From Paracentrotus lividus (Eukaryota; Echinodermata; Echinoidea; Camarodonta; Echinidae): DNA of 64,000 nucleotides. The notes below the pieces were generated by a model. That model saw only the letters and a program-made list of their open reading frames with translations. It was not told the origin of the DNA and did no database searches. A program made the translations under genes and the position numbers. Shown piece by piece: positions 1-11,399 of this stretch. Location: assembly GCA_940671915.1 (NCBI GenBank), contig CALNVZ010002974.1:38548435-38612434 (forward strand), in the 5' to 3' direction. Position 1 is the first letter of the stretch; each line of letters begins with the position of its first letter.

Positions 1-488
1 TACTACTGTGCTATCAATTTTATAAACAAACCAAATGGAAGACTCCTTATTCCTTATCAGTTTAAGTTCAAATGAAAATCATGTACATTTACAGGAAAGT
101 CTAGGCAAATACATGAAATATTCATGATATTTACATGAAATTAAAAATATTCACTTAAAGGAATTTTGATTTACTTATACAAAAGGAAGTTTTTCATAAT
201 CTATTTCTGGTGGTCAAATAAGTATAGTCCACTCTTTTTCATAAGGTGCTCATGACTAAGCCATTTGAAGGCTCATACATACAAATACACATGTTTGAAA
301 TTTTGATCAGTACTTGTTATAGTGAGAGCCGACTGTAATCCATCGTGAGATAGGATCAAACCTTGATGCAAAGAAAGTTTAAATCTTATTTCAAATACCA
401 GAGGAATAAAAACATTGTTTTCATCTAACCAAAGACCATCAATTGAACAAAATATCTATTTCTATTATACTATTTCAAAATACATGTA

Positions 489-516
489 ATGTATGTATGT
501 ATGTATGTATGTATGC
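489..516. repeat. (GTAT)n microsatellite
   Basis: About six to seven consecutive tetranucleotide units of GTAT/TATG, visible directly. Confidence 0.9.
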
Positions 517-2117
517 AAAGTTTCCAAACAAACTGATTAATAAAAACTAGCAATCTCTTTGAGTATTTGCATCATACATCGCAAGACTTGTCGTGATATG
601 TGGTATATAAAAGTGTTCTATTATTATTTATGTTTAAGAAGTGTTAGAATGTCCAAATGATGACTCTTTAAAACTTTGTGAGGCCTATAGGCAAATATTA
701 CATGACATCAACATTATTTCACTTTTAAAATCATTATTATTTTAAAACTGAAATATTGGAAAATGATTAAAAAAGAAAAGAAAAAAAAATCTTAGAAAAA
801 GTCACAAAGATTACTTGTTTAGTGTCTACACATCATGGTTCATATATTTTTTATGAAATTTTGAGGATCACAATTTGTGCTACATATAAATATATATGAT
901 TATAATAAGTTTTGATTACTCGGCTTTAATAAATCTAGTCATTATTAGCGGAAAGAACACCACCAGTTCTGCCATTATTAAAAACCAAAATTAATTTTGG
1001 GGTAAAAATTAAAATAGGCGCTGTAAAAGTGATGACGTCCTTTATGTTGTGCATGATAATTTCACAATGAAGTTATGCATACTCAATAATCACCCCAATG
1101 ACTAATAATGATAATTTATAGAACTTGAGGATTACGACACAAACAAATTTCCATAATTATTCGTATGATAATATGCTTTTTAGAAAGTATTAGTGGAAAT
1201 GGAACACAACATAAAAGTAATTTGGCCCTCATTAAAGATGTTTAGAGAATAGCTTGAACATGTGTCCTGTGTACCTTATTAAAAAAAAAGGCTTATACCA
1301 CCCAATGTCTAATATATAATCCACAAGCTCGATAACATAAACAGTCATGATAAATTGATAGTAACATAATCGATATAACCAATCAAGATCCTTGTAGCAT
1401 AGACTATCTCACATAAAAGTCTCACGGTGAACCAATCAGAATTGTTGTTAAACTTTGCAATCGATTGTAACTGTTTATGTTACAGGGCACAGAATGGTTG
1501 ATCGGAAATACTTATCCTTTTATCCAAATGAAACCAGAACAAGCAAGGGGCATCTGAACTAATGCTAAGGTCCCCAACTCCGACATGTCACACTCGACCA
1601 AGGCCCGATCAAAGCTATTTTGGGGCATGGTCAGTCTAGCTCAGCAACGTAATCTGGGTCAATCTACATTGATCGACATCGCTCTGGTTACCTAAACGAG
1701 TATTTTAAAATGTGTCAAAAATATTTGATTAGGGAACCAGAGATTGTCAATCGTCCAGATTAAAATGTATTGACTTTGTTACCGTGCCCAGCTGGACTAG
1801 CCAAAATTGGCATAAATTAGGCCTGAATGAGGGGAAATATCGGTGATGGACCCTAAACATAAGACCCATAACATTTGAATTAGGACCCCCTATATGTGTG
1901 TTTTCCGTGTAGAGCCATGTAAATGCTGTGGAATATGGTGGGTTAAAGGATGAAAGCAGATCGCAGGAAGAGGGGGGGGGGGGGTAATAACAGGGGGTCA
2001 AGCAGCACGCCCCTTTCTCTTCTGCCGGTTGCTTCTCACCGTCTAGTTTGAAAAGGATCACCGTCTGGTTCTGTTTCTTCATGGTTTATTGCTTTGTCAT
2101 TGGCTAGGATCTGTAGA

Positions 2118-2210
2118 ATGACAGAGAAAGAGACAGACAGAACAGACAGACAGACAGAGACAGAGACAGAGGGAAAGAGAGATAGAGAGAGAGAGAGATG
2201 GGGAGGGAGG
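2118..2210. repeat. GA/GACA-rich low-complexity tract
   Basis: Runs of agacag and gagaga units ending in a G-rich segment. Purine-rich on the plus strand. Confidence 0.85.
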
Positions 2211-3057
2211 GGGGAGAATGCATGGATAAAAAAGAATGGATTATACCAAATTTATCACTTTGCAAAATGTTGATAAATGTCAGAAAGTTATTGCTTAGAA
2301 TGGATATATATAAAACTTCAAATCAAATATACACCTTTCATCATGTTCCATGATCTTCAAATTGTTTGTTTGACCTTCTGAATCATGAGAGCTTAAACTT
2401 GGGTACAGTTTGTTGTTCAAAATAATTTAACCCGAAAGGGCCTGTCCCATTGCGCTGATCTTTGATGCAACAACTTGCGACTATGTGGTCGCCACGATGC
2501 ACAGAGCATATCGCATATAATAATTTGCGAACGGCTGTCAAATAGTGAGCAGATTTTCAACAATTCAGCACCATTTAAAAGTGCATGCCATCGAGCAAAA
2601 AACCTGACTTCTCAAGGCGCAGGTGCTATCGTAGGGTGTCGCCGGTCTTTGGTAAATTTCAGTGAATTTTATGATTGAGCACCATTTGGATGTGTCCAAT
2701 TAAGACAAAAAAATAAAAGCACAAGAAATATGCTTGCAAAGTTTGACTTCCATTTTGTGTCACATGAGACCAAAAAAAAATATTGTCAAATTCTGTATGC
2801 AGAAAGCCGTACCATTTGCATTAGAGGATGCCTAGGTCAAAGGTTATCTAGGATTAAAAATATAAAGTGACTCCATGCTATATTGACCATGAATACAGTT
2901 GAGAATCTCGGTTTGTTGCCATTTTTGTAGCAGTTCCCTTAATGTCAAAATTTTAACTTAACTGAAGCTTAATCCTTTATTGTATAACAATTGTCAGGTG
3001 GTACCGTCTGCTTCTTGCATGAGAAAAACTGTGCAGAGAAAGGTGAGATCACACACC

Positions 3058-3308
3058 AATGTTTTGACTCAGTGGATAGAGCGTCCGCCTCATAATCGGG
3101 AGGGTGTGGGTTCAATCCCCGGCCACATCATACCAACAACAAAAAAAGGTAGTTGTTGCTACCCTATTTGGCGTTAAACAAGAAGGGATAGAGCAACATC
3201 CATCTGGCACTGCTCAGTGGTTGCTGGGCCCACAAAAAAGGGGCAAAATGAATTTCCGTTCACTTTTGTTTCGGACAATCAAATTTGGAGCGTCGGAGCA
3301 TTTTTCAC
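3058..3308 (+). repeat. tRNA-derived SINE, Met-like head, copy 1
   Basis: The head has a tRNA-like A box (ctcagtggatagagcg), a CTCATAA anticodon-loop sequence (CAT anticodon, as in elongator tRNA-Met) and a B box (gggttcaatcccc). It continues into a non-tRNA body of about 180 bp. The same head and body recur on the opposite strand near 47380-47650, which shows that this is a dispersed retroposon family and not a functional tRNA gene. The acceptor stem does not pair properly. Confidence 0.85.
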
Positions 3309-4136
3309 TACAGATTCTCTCTAAAGTGCAGACACATTTTAAAAGAATGTAAAGAAAAGAACTTGGAATATGCAGATGTATCATAACCACAAGAGATTGG
3401 AACTGTCAAAGGACTAGGATATCATCTTGACTGTTACAAGAAATTCACTGCTCTTCCAGCAGATTATCGACAGACAGATGCCAAACCTAAAGAAATATCT
3501 GCATCAAGAGTGACTCGAAGGTCTGAAATAGAAGGTGCCTAGTACCTCGGGGATTTTGCCTAAAGTCTGCCTGTTTTGTGGTAGTACAAAGAAAAAGACC
3601 AAAGGAAAAGACAATAAACTCATCATTGTAGAAACAAAGAAAATGGTAAACTTGCTCTTGATTTCGACTCATCCCTCACATGGATCTTGTTCACAGTTTT
3701 GAATTAATAGCCAAATACAGGCTGCACAATATAGTTCTGCGAATACTGGTTCTACATCTTAAAATTGCACTTATGAATTAATAGAATGAAATGGTGTAGT
3801 CTGCCAAGACCAGGAACCATTGCATTCATTCATATGACAAATGGCCTAGATATCCCACCTATTTATAATGTTTATACCCAATGTCACACTCTATGACGGG
3901 GAATGAAGACTATCAAATGAATCATTGTTTAGACTTCCAGTTCCAACTCAAGTCAAAATGGGTCACTGTAAAAAAAAAAAAAGTGACGAGGTTTACTCAT
4001 TCGTTTCAAAGCAAATAACAATGAGGCCAAAAAGAAATAACTCGGTAGGTTTCTACCATTTGGCATATTCACTTCAAAGAGTTGGTGGTTCTGCGAAGAT
4101 TTCTGGAACTGTTGTTCACTTGAAAATTTCTTATGT

Positions 4137-7100
4137 GGGCAGTTCCAAGCAAAACAGGACATGACCCCCAAAATTTCAAATTCATGGTTCCATGACAAAT
4201 TTGGTATCATATGACAGCTAAAAGTCCAAATTTTCAATATCTGTGCATGGTTTAGCCTTTTTAGGGCATTTTGGGTTTAAAAATGGCATTAAATATTCAA
4301 TATTACTAAAATTGTCAAATTTATATCTTTTTTTATTTAAATTTCATGCAAGAGCAATGTACCTAGAAAATGAAAATATACTTTGATCTTATTTTATTAT
4401 GAAAGCAGGATATATAAAAAAATAAAGTTTTCATAATATTTTGCTTCGCAATCTTTGTTCCCCATCAGTGAGCACAAACATGAAGTTACCTCAAAATGTC
4501 ACTCCGTAACCACAAAAAACACTATTTAAAAAAATATTTTAGAATAATTGGGTTAAATGCAACAAAATTTTATTTGCAAATCTGGAACACCCATACCTAT
4601 CAATTACATAAACTTTTTTATATTTGAATGGATTTTGTTTGAGAAATACGGCCTCATAAAATGTGTCACTCCGTAACCATTATACGGAGTGACATCCCAT
4701 TGCATTGCATGTAAAATGTACATGTACAATTTGATCAAAGCTCACTCAACACTAGAACTTTTTAAATTCAGAATTCTTTTTAGTGAAGTGCCCAAGAAAG
4801 ACATCGGGTGTCATGCTTTGAGGATATGAGATCATAAATATGCAATGATCAATGAGCCCTTTGTCAGCAATTAATTGCACAACTCAGGCAATTGTGTGAG
4901 GTCTGATATGAGCTCCTTTGAGGACTTTGCAGCAGATTATTTTGGAAGAAGTGTGATGACGCTGTGAACTCAATCATTTGGTTACATGTACATGTATTAC
5001 AATTTAAGTAAGTTTAAATAGTAGTTTAAAGAAGACACACAACCTGTACATATAAATAAAAGTAAGACAATGGGTTTGAAAATTACCCTACTGTACCTTG
5101 TGCTATCATATAAAGCATGACAGAATAAATTCATCAAGAAGCCTTAAAAAAAAAAAATGCATAAATTAGCATAGATTATTTCTAGTCACAATTTCAAAAT
5201 TCTATGTAGAAGTTTAGTGAACATCATGGAGCTTTACCAGTATTAGGAAAACAAAAATCTGTCAAAAAGATTTTTTTTTTTTAAATATTTGTGAATTTTG
5301 AAAAATTTGCATAAATTAGCATACTTATGAGTTTCAAATTCTGTGTAAAATGTTTGCATCCCTACCTAGTGCTATCATATAAAGCAAATGGAATTGAAAA
5401 TGATCGACAATAAAGGAGAAGAAGCATTTATTGTTATTTTTTTAAAGAATGTTGATAAATTAGCATATACACTGTTCGTCATAAGGTGGAATATTTTTTT
5501 TCTGGCTCAAGCGACATTATGTTGCTCCGTTATTAATTTCTTGGATGTGTTTGTCACCGCTTTCACTTTCTGAGATCCTGGGTATATCTTGAACGTTTCC
5601 TCAACCCTTCCCAGGGATTTTTCTTCAAAAAGTTTGTCACCTCCCAAGAAGATGGCCATTTTTTCATTTTTTCTTATTTTTGGGGCCCTTTTTTGTTCAC
5701 GGCGACCCACCAAGGACCCCTCAGTCCTACCCCAAGGAAACACGTCTGAGGTGGAAGATTTGCTATTGTTCTTCGAATTATATCTAGATGTATGGTTACA
5801 GGCTTCACTCTTTTGTCTAGGGAGGGGTCAAAATTATTTTGATTGGGGTTCAACATTCATTTTATTCACTTTGACACCATTAAAATTTCTATCTTCCCTA
5901 AATTGTATTGTAAAATCTCAACCAAACATGAATCACATAAAAATCATTAATAATGACATCTTTATAGCCTTGTCATCAAAGGCTAAACAAAATGTAAGGG
6001 GAAAAATGATGATATTAAGGGTGAAAGGTTGTTTTTAATATCTTTTGTTTTCAGCATAAAGATGGAAAAAATATTCGAATTTTCCCAATCCGTTTTTTAC
6101 TTCAACCCCTCCCCTAGACAAGAGACCTACATGTAAGCTGTCCCCAGAAATATTGATTTAACTTAAAGAACAATATAAAACAGTACACCTCAGTCGCGTT
6201 TCTGGGGTAGGACTGAGGGGGGCTTGAATCGGCCGGGAAAACAAAAAAGGGGCCCAAAATGAGAAAAAATGACAAAAATGGGTATCATGGGGTTGACAAA
6301 AACTTTTTTGGAAAAAGGTCCACGTGAAGGGTTGGGAGAATGCCCAAGATATAGCCAGGGTCCCGAAAAGTAAAAGCAGAGACAGACATATTCAAGAAAT
6401 TAAAGTCAGAGAAAAATCATATCGGCCTAGCGGCAAAAAAATATTATGACGGACAGTGTATAATGTAGACAATTTTCAAATCAAATTTTCAAAATTCTGT
6501 GTAGAAGTTTGGTAAACCTCATGTAGCTCTACTAGATGGAAAAAAAAAAAAAATCAAATCGGTCGACAAATAAAGAAAATCCATATTTTGTGAATTTTGA
6601 AACATGCGCATAAATTAGCATACTTAATGAGTTTCAAAAATTCTGTGTAGAAGTTTTGAAATCCCCCACCTAGAGCTATCATACAGAGCAAGCAGAATTA
6701 AAAATTGAAACAATCAAGAGTGTTTTTTTTTTATTTAGCAAGGGAGACATAGTCCATTTACATTGCCGTTGTGTGGATGATTCAGAGGTCACTCCGTAAC
6801 CGTCACTTCGCGTAACCGGACATGGGTTCAAGATTTAAGGTCATAATTAACAAAATATTCAACCAATTTTCTCATGCAAGGCAGCATTTATACCTAGTAT
6901 AACAAGAATCCAATCAATTACTCAAAATTATGATAGCCATTTAAAGTTAACAGAGTTTAAGCAAAATGTTTTTTGCTCAAATATGCACGTCCATTTTGCG
7001 TCTCTCCGTAACCATGATTATGAATATCCATATCTCATTAATTATGCAGATCACTATAACAAATGTTATCATTTTGAAAAGAGGGTACCATCAGCTATTG

Positions 7101-7204
7101 TCATGAACATTTCTTTGCAAATAAAGATTAAAGTATGGATGATAAATGTGTTTGAATGCTGAAATGTTGCTTCTGAATGTCACTCCGTTACCTTAGAACT
7201 GCCC
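4137..7204. mobile_element. TIR DNA transposon, copy A (non-autonomous)
   Basis: The left end reads gggcagttccaag and the right end is its imperfect inverse, cttagaactgccc. The flanks read ATGT on both sides, consistent with a 4 bp target duplication. The motif gtcactccgtaacc (either strand) recurs near both ends: around 4498, 4665, 4684, 6788, 7006 and 7178. Spaced subterminal repeats of this kind are typical transposase-binding arrays. A second copy lies inverted at 56403-59484. No transposase-like protein is encoded. A separate 1 kb element is inserted at 5468-6460, so the core is about 2.07 kb. Superfamily not assigned. Confidence 0.8.
5468..6460. mobile_element. Foldback element with TACACTG ends, nested in copy A
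   Basis: Long inverted arms begin tacactgttcgtcataa and end ttatgacggacagtgta, flanked by TA on both sides. Arm sequences such as the cctcagtcctaccccaa segment reappear inverted in the right half. Copy B of the host transposon has an empty site here (gcatacatttag), which confirms insertion into a TA. A relative lies at 36336-37310. The open frames inside are only repeat translation and match no transposase. TA target and CACTG ends suggest a Tc1/mariner-type non-autonomous element. Confidence 0.85.
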
Positions 7205-7747
7205 ATGTAAAAGAGCATCATGTACAACCTGCCAGTGAAAGTGAAAGTTCACAAATTTCTTGTAAATGTTGTTACCAATACAGGGAAAATTTACTGAGAT
7301 GGGGCAAATCCACAGCCAAAAAATGCAAACACAGTGATTGAGTTTAGACACTGAAGCATGTCCTGAACTGTTGTTCAGTCTTTATATTCCTATCGTCCTG
7401 TATCATGGTGGCACAACAATGTACTGAAATTTAGAAGAGATAGCCGAAAGTATTTCATCCTTTTCAAAAATCCCTCCTGACATCCCATTCTTAACTGGCT
7501 ATTCTCCTGTCTCAACAATCCAAATGCCTTGTATCCAAACAACCCCAGGACCTAACCTCTGTATGTTTGATGGAAATAACAAGAAAATTATGATCACGGC
7601 ACCGACAGTACCATTCAAACTCAGAATAAAAAAGGGCCCATTGTCAATAAATACTTGCCCCTTGTCACCGACACTAAGAGTAATGGCTATGACATAGAAT
7701 TCTGAAATTCCTTGTCTGTTTGAGGACCCCATTAGGGTAGCTAAGAT

Positions 7748-8005
7748 ATGGCTGGGCTAATGATTGCATTCGGCCTCAGATGTTTGAGGTGGATTGGCCA
7801 CATATGCTGTATGCCACAACACCATTTACCAGTCCATGCCTACCAAGATGAATTTACAAAGAGGATACCACTAGGACGTCCCCCTTCAAGATGGATAGAT
7901 CAAGTGAGAAGTGACCTAGAACTACCGCTACAAGAGGCTGAAGATCTAGCCAAGGGTACAAGAGAATGGAAAAAGATTACCAGTATCCGTAGGAGAGCAA
8001 AGTGA
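7748..8005 (+). mobile_element. Fragment of non-LTR retrotransposon ORF2 C-terminus
   Basis: The roughly 85-residue frame contains the LRWIGHI, IPLGRPPSRWIDQV and GTREWKKI segments. These match the conserved tail after reverse transcriptase in many animal LINEs (pattern LRWLGHV...GRP..RW.D.V...A.DR..W). The fragment ends at a stop, and no upstream RT catalytic domain is visible on the plus strand. It is therefore a 5'-truncated relic sitting just downstream of the Rab exons, on the opposite strand. Confidence 0.75.
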
Positions 8006-8083
8006 CGAAACAGCCTTTGCGCCTAGGTCATTAAGTCAGGGCATCAGACCAGTTGTGCTGTGTACTCTAACTTGTATACTTAC

Positions 8084-8227
8084 ACTTGTTACTAGAAACC
8101 TTGCAGCTTCATCTATGTTTATGTTGTCTTTGGCTGATGTCTCGAACCAGTTGATGAAACCTTTGTCTTTGCAGTACTCGTCCATCTGACTGCTATTATT
8201 TACAAGGCCTTCTTTGGTTTGATCACA
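8084..8227 (-). CDS. Rab32-like: Rab32/Rab38-like GTPase, exon with G4/G5 motifs
   Basis: Minus-strand exon of 144 nt (48 codons) with a TTCAG acceptor and a GTAAGT donor, phase 0 at both ends. It encodes CDQTKEGLV, which completes the NKCD guanine-specificity motif begun by LANK in the preceding exon. It also encodes WFETSAKDNINIDEAARFL, in which ETSAK is the G5 motif. The WFETSAKDNINI.EAARFL string is characteristic of the Rab32/Rab38/Rab29 subfamily, which directs trafficking to lysosome-related organelles and endolysosomes. One more exon should follow, carrying the hypervariable tail and C-terminal prenylated cysteines. I could not locate it in the first 8 kb of the window. The start choice rests on splice signals and continuity with the exon at 9246-9427. 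Confidence 0.92.
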
Positions 8228-8744
8228 CTGAAGTCAAATAAAATAGGTGATTAATCATAAAAATGAAATAACATGTGATGCATCATATCAAAATGAGACA
8301 CAAGTTACCAAGGAAAGAGTCAAAAGCAGTTCAGGAAATCAGCAAAATAAAAATAAAATGTCAAATTTGGGGAAAATTTGTGTGATCTGTAAATAAAAAA
8401 AGTAAAGATGGGAATGTATTTAAAAATGGATTATTTTGCCCATTTCCTCGACTTGTGTCTCATTTTGATGAAAGAAAGAGGAACAAATAAGTCTTTTTAT
8501 GGTAGCATTAAATTGCAACATTCATGTAGGTGAATATTATTTGCTTATCATTTCTGTGTTGTGTAATGTATATTTGATGGTTTCCCAAGTGAGAGTATTT
8601 GTCAATGAAAAAGTATCCTCTTCATCCCCTCCATCAAAGAAAGCTTTCTCTCTCATGAAGTGTCACACAAAAGGCATCTTTTCGTTTGCCCCATTTACAA
8701 GACTTATGCCAACTTGCATGGTATTTGGGAGGGTAAATTGCTGT

Positions 8745-9155
8745 TTGGTATCGGCCCATTTTGACTCATGCCCGTTTGATCTCATCCTATTTGGTCTAAT
8801 TCCATTTCGTCTACAACCAGTTCATCTAATTACCTTTTGGTCTTATCGCCATTTGACCTATTTACCATTTTGTCTAATGTCCCATTTGGTCTGATGTCCA
8901 ACTTGTCTAACACCCCCTACATGTATAGTCAATTCCTCTAAGAAACTGGTAAAAGACCGAATACTCATTTTGAAATTAGACGGAACTACAATTAGACCAT
9001 TTGGCCATTAGACGAATGAGCAATTAGACCAAGTATGTATTTGACCAAAGGGAAGTTGGACCAAACTACTTGTACACCAATGACCTTATGGGATTAGCCT
9101 ATGTGGTATTAGACAATCATAGCATAAGACCAACCTTTGTCAGACCAGGTGGATA
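8745..9155. repeat. Repeat built of 'catttggtctaat' units, foldback
   Basis: The left half has many variants of catttggtctaat or ccatttcgtctac. The right half has the inverse, such as attagaccatttggcc and attagacgaatgagc. A related block lies at 29745-30060. The arrangement is a palindromic low-complexity element. It covers the open frame at 8499-8894, which is therefore not a gene. Confidence 0.75.
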
Positions 9156-9245
9156 CAAACCAAGATACCCAAAATTTTTTCATAATTTCTATTCATGCAA
9201 CCCTATTCACCATTTACTACATCAACTTCTACCCAGCCTCCTCAC

Positions 9246-9427
9246 CTTATTAGCTAATAAGACAGTAGGAATGGTACTGCCATTTGGGAGTTGTACTTTG
9301 GAGTCTAGATCATGCTTCCATTTGGCTACTGCTTCAAACGTTGATACTCTCGTAACATCGAACACGATGAAAGCTCCCACTGCTTCCTTGTAATACACTC
9401 TGGTCATGTTACCAAATCTCTCCTGAC
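9246..9427 (-). CDS. Rab32-like: Rab32/Rab38-like GTPase, central exon (switch II to G4)
   Basis: Minus-strand exon of 182 nt with a TATAG acceptor and a GTGAGG donor. It begins in phase 1 (completing Gly of AGQ) and ends in phase 0 after LANK. It encodes GQERFGNMTRVYYKEAVGAF, then IVFDVTRVSTFEAV, KWKHDLDSKVQLPNGSTIP and TVLLANK. With the preceding exon this yields WDIAGQERFGNMTRVYYKEA, where Ile in place of the usual Thr of WDTAGQE is a Rab32/38/29 subfamily mark. The frame is intact. A truncated second copy of this exon lies 0.9 kb upstream in transcript order, at about 10299-10435. Confidence 0.95.
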
Positions 9428-9550
9428 CTATACAGTATCAAGAATCAAGTATATATATATAGTTAAGTAAAAAAACAAATAGTCGAGATAATGCATTTAC
9501 ACCAATTTCTTTATTAATTTCTTCTCAAATTTTTTGCCAGGAGTATTTAG

Positions 9551-10050
9551 TTAAAGGGGAAGTTCACCCTGGAATTTTATTGGTCTTAAAAAATGCAGAA
9601 AAATGAAAGAAAAATATGAGTGAAGGTTTGGGGAAAATCGACCAAAATATGATGAAGTTATGAATATTCAAAGTTTTGATTCTGTGACGTCACATGCGAG
9701 CAGAGGTATGTGTTATGTAGTGTAAATTCCATAAAATGTCATTTTTTCAGAAGAAAATAATTATGTCACCTGCGCGGTCGATATACCATCAAACATATGT
9801 TCATATACATGACTATATCAAATTGACCCATTTCTTTATCGAGAACCATGACAAAAAGATAAATTTATGGAATTTACATACACAACCAATGGGAGAGCTG
9901 CTCGCACGTGACGTCACAGAATCAAAACTTTAAATATTCATAACTTCGCTATTTTTTGGTCGATTTTCTTCAAACTTTCACTAATATTTTTAAATTATTT
10001 TTCTTCATTTTTTAAGACCAATAAAATTCCAGGGTGATCTTCCCCTTTAA
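9551..10050. mobile_element. Foldback MITE with TTAA target site
   Basis: Two arms of about 170 bp are inverse copies of each other, starting ttaaaggggaagttcaccctgg and ending ccagggtgatcttcccctttaa. TTAA at both boundaries fits a TTAA-duplicating superfamily (piggyBac- or Kolobok-like), but no transposase is present. It lies in a Rab32-like intron between the real exon and its partial duplicate. The element starting at 63319 has similar ends and internal sequence. Confidence 0.85.
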
Positions 10051-10298
10051 AGTATATAGTGAAGTACTGTATTTGCTGTTATTTTTGCATGATTTCCGCT
10101 GAGCGGCCTCAAAACATGTTCACAGGTTCTTAAAATTGTGCTGCATGTTCGTAAGCTCGCAATTGACCCTATTCAATACATGCATAGGAAATCATACTTA
10201 TATATTCGCGGGTTTTTAAATTTGCGCCTGCCGCTCTTTGCGTGAAATCTGTGAAAATTAATGTACCGCGAATATTTCCACGAATACAGTATATAGTT

Positions 10299-10435
10299 TA
10301 TACTCTTGTGACATCGAACACGATAAACGCACCCACTGCTTCCTTGTAATACACTCTGGTCATGTTACCAAATATCTCCTGACCTGAACAGTATCAAGAA
10401 TCAAGTATATATATATATATATATAGTTAAGTATA
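10299..10435 (-). pseudogene. Truncated duplicate of the Rab32-like central exon
   Basis: On the minus strand this segment repeats the intron end, the acceptor (now TTCAG) and the first part of the 9246-9427 exon, giving GQEIFGNMTRVYYKEAVGAF and then IVFDVTRV followed by a stop. It differs by a few substitutions, including Arg to Ile in QERFG. The similarity breaks off in the middle of the exon, so roughly half is missing. The shared flank (cagtatcaagaatcaag then tatata) shows genomic duplication and not retroposition. Inclusion in mRNA would terminate the protein. Confidence 0.85.
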
Positions 10436-10499
10436 TATATAGTTTGAATAAGAATTCAAATCATAATTAATTGATCTAGCTCATTTTGCCAACATGATT

Positions 10500-10625
10500 A
10501 AAACCTATACATGTAGATTAGTATGGAATCCCTTGAAATTTACAAGCCAACTGCTTGCTTTACTTTACACGCATCTATGATTTCATATTCAAATTTTGAA
10601 AATCGTTACAGTAGCACGTTTCAAA
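10500..10625. repeat. Repeat, inverted partner at 16730-16845
   Basis: The segment with ccttgaaatttacaagc...gcttgcttta...atttcatattcaaatttt...gttacag recurs in inverse orientation at 16730-16845 with moderate divergence. Both lie in Rab32-like introns. No coding content. Confidence 0.6.
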
Positions 10626-11320
10626 TGGTCAAAAATAAAAATAAAATAAAATCAATATTTCCTTTAAACATTGTTTGAATATAATTTTTTCTTTAATTTA
10701 CATATAAGCTATTATAAAGCCATTAAGCCGATTGTTATCCACTTATTATAACAGTTCGCTTTTGTGGGTAACACTATTTTTCACCACTTCCTTTCTACAT
10801 ACATACATACATGTATATCGTGTCAATGCACTTTTTTTTTTACATTGAGACACTTGTCATGCTTGTAGCTTATACTATAATTTTGGTATAAAAATATAAC
10901 ATTGTATGTGACTAAACTTGTATTAGTTTGCTTTTACTAGTTGTGTATTTTTTGTTAAAGAGTTTCAGGGTCAATGTTGAAATTTCAAACAAGTGTTGGC
11001 CCCATTTCTACTGGGTGCTTACTAATGTCATTCTCTGAGCAACCTGTCCTTTATTTGTCATCATTTTCTTTGAGGGGGTTGGGCCAGGTATGATTGGTTC
11101 CCTTTGGATTATTTTTCATTTATTCCATTATTTTTCTATACGAGCTGCATGAGGCTAAAAACAACAAAATGACCATAATTTGGGATTATTAGCCTGTTCA
11201 GCCCCTCCTCCCCCCTCCTTTCGGGTCAGCCCCTCAACTTTCAAAAATGCTCTGCGGCCCTTGCTTTATCATGGCGGTTGATGTTGGGGGGGGGGGTAGT
11301 TGTCCTAAAACAAATTTTAC

Positions 11321-11399
11321 CTGCTATATCCCATAGTTGTAACCTGATGAGTGTGTCTGCATCCCAGTTGATCACTTTCAAGGCAAAATCAACACCAAT
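11321..11399 (-). CDS. Rab32-like: Rab32/Rab38-like GTPase, exon with switch I/interswitch
   Basis: Minus-strand exon of 79 nt between a TTCCAG acceptor and a GTAAAA donor, phase 0 at start and phase 1 at end. It encodes IGVDFALKVINWDADTLIRL then QLWDIA; the Gly codon is completed by the exon at 9246-9427. This holds the interswitch beta strands and the start of the G3 motif (WDIAGQ). Phases match both neighbours, and the frame is intact. Confidence 0.93.

Larger units (their letters stand above)
1..3050. other. Intergenic AT-rich stretch, no gene recognised
   Basis: No conserved protein, splice-bounded exon or RNA gene was recognised on either strand. The short open frames here have low-complexity composition and no family motifs. 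The stretch contains a (GTAT)n microsatellite near 489-516 and a GA-rich low-complexity tract near 2118-2210. The missing C-terminal exon of the Rab gene to the right (minus strand) could lie here, but I could not find a prenylation-type Cys-Cys-stop exon. Confidence 0.5.

Noticed and set aside
2475-2678. 67-residue plus-strand protein
   Set aside because: Less AT-biased than its surroundings, but no recognisable motif, splice border or neighbour supports it.
3064-3125. Functional tRNA-Met gene
   Set aside because: Boxes and anticodon loop are tRNA-like, but the acceptor stem does not pair, and the same sequence with the same long body recurs at 47380-47650, so it is a SINE.
5589-6038. 149-residue plus-strand protein
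   Set aside because: It lies wholly inside the foldback element at 5468-6460, and its beginning reappears as the translation of the arm at 37005-37291. Repeat translation.
8499-8894. 131-residue plus-strand protein
   Set aside because: Its second half is the translation of catttggtctaat-type repeats; no motifs in the first half.
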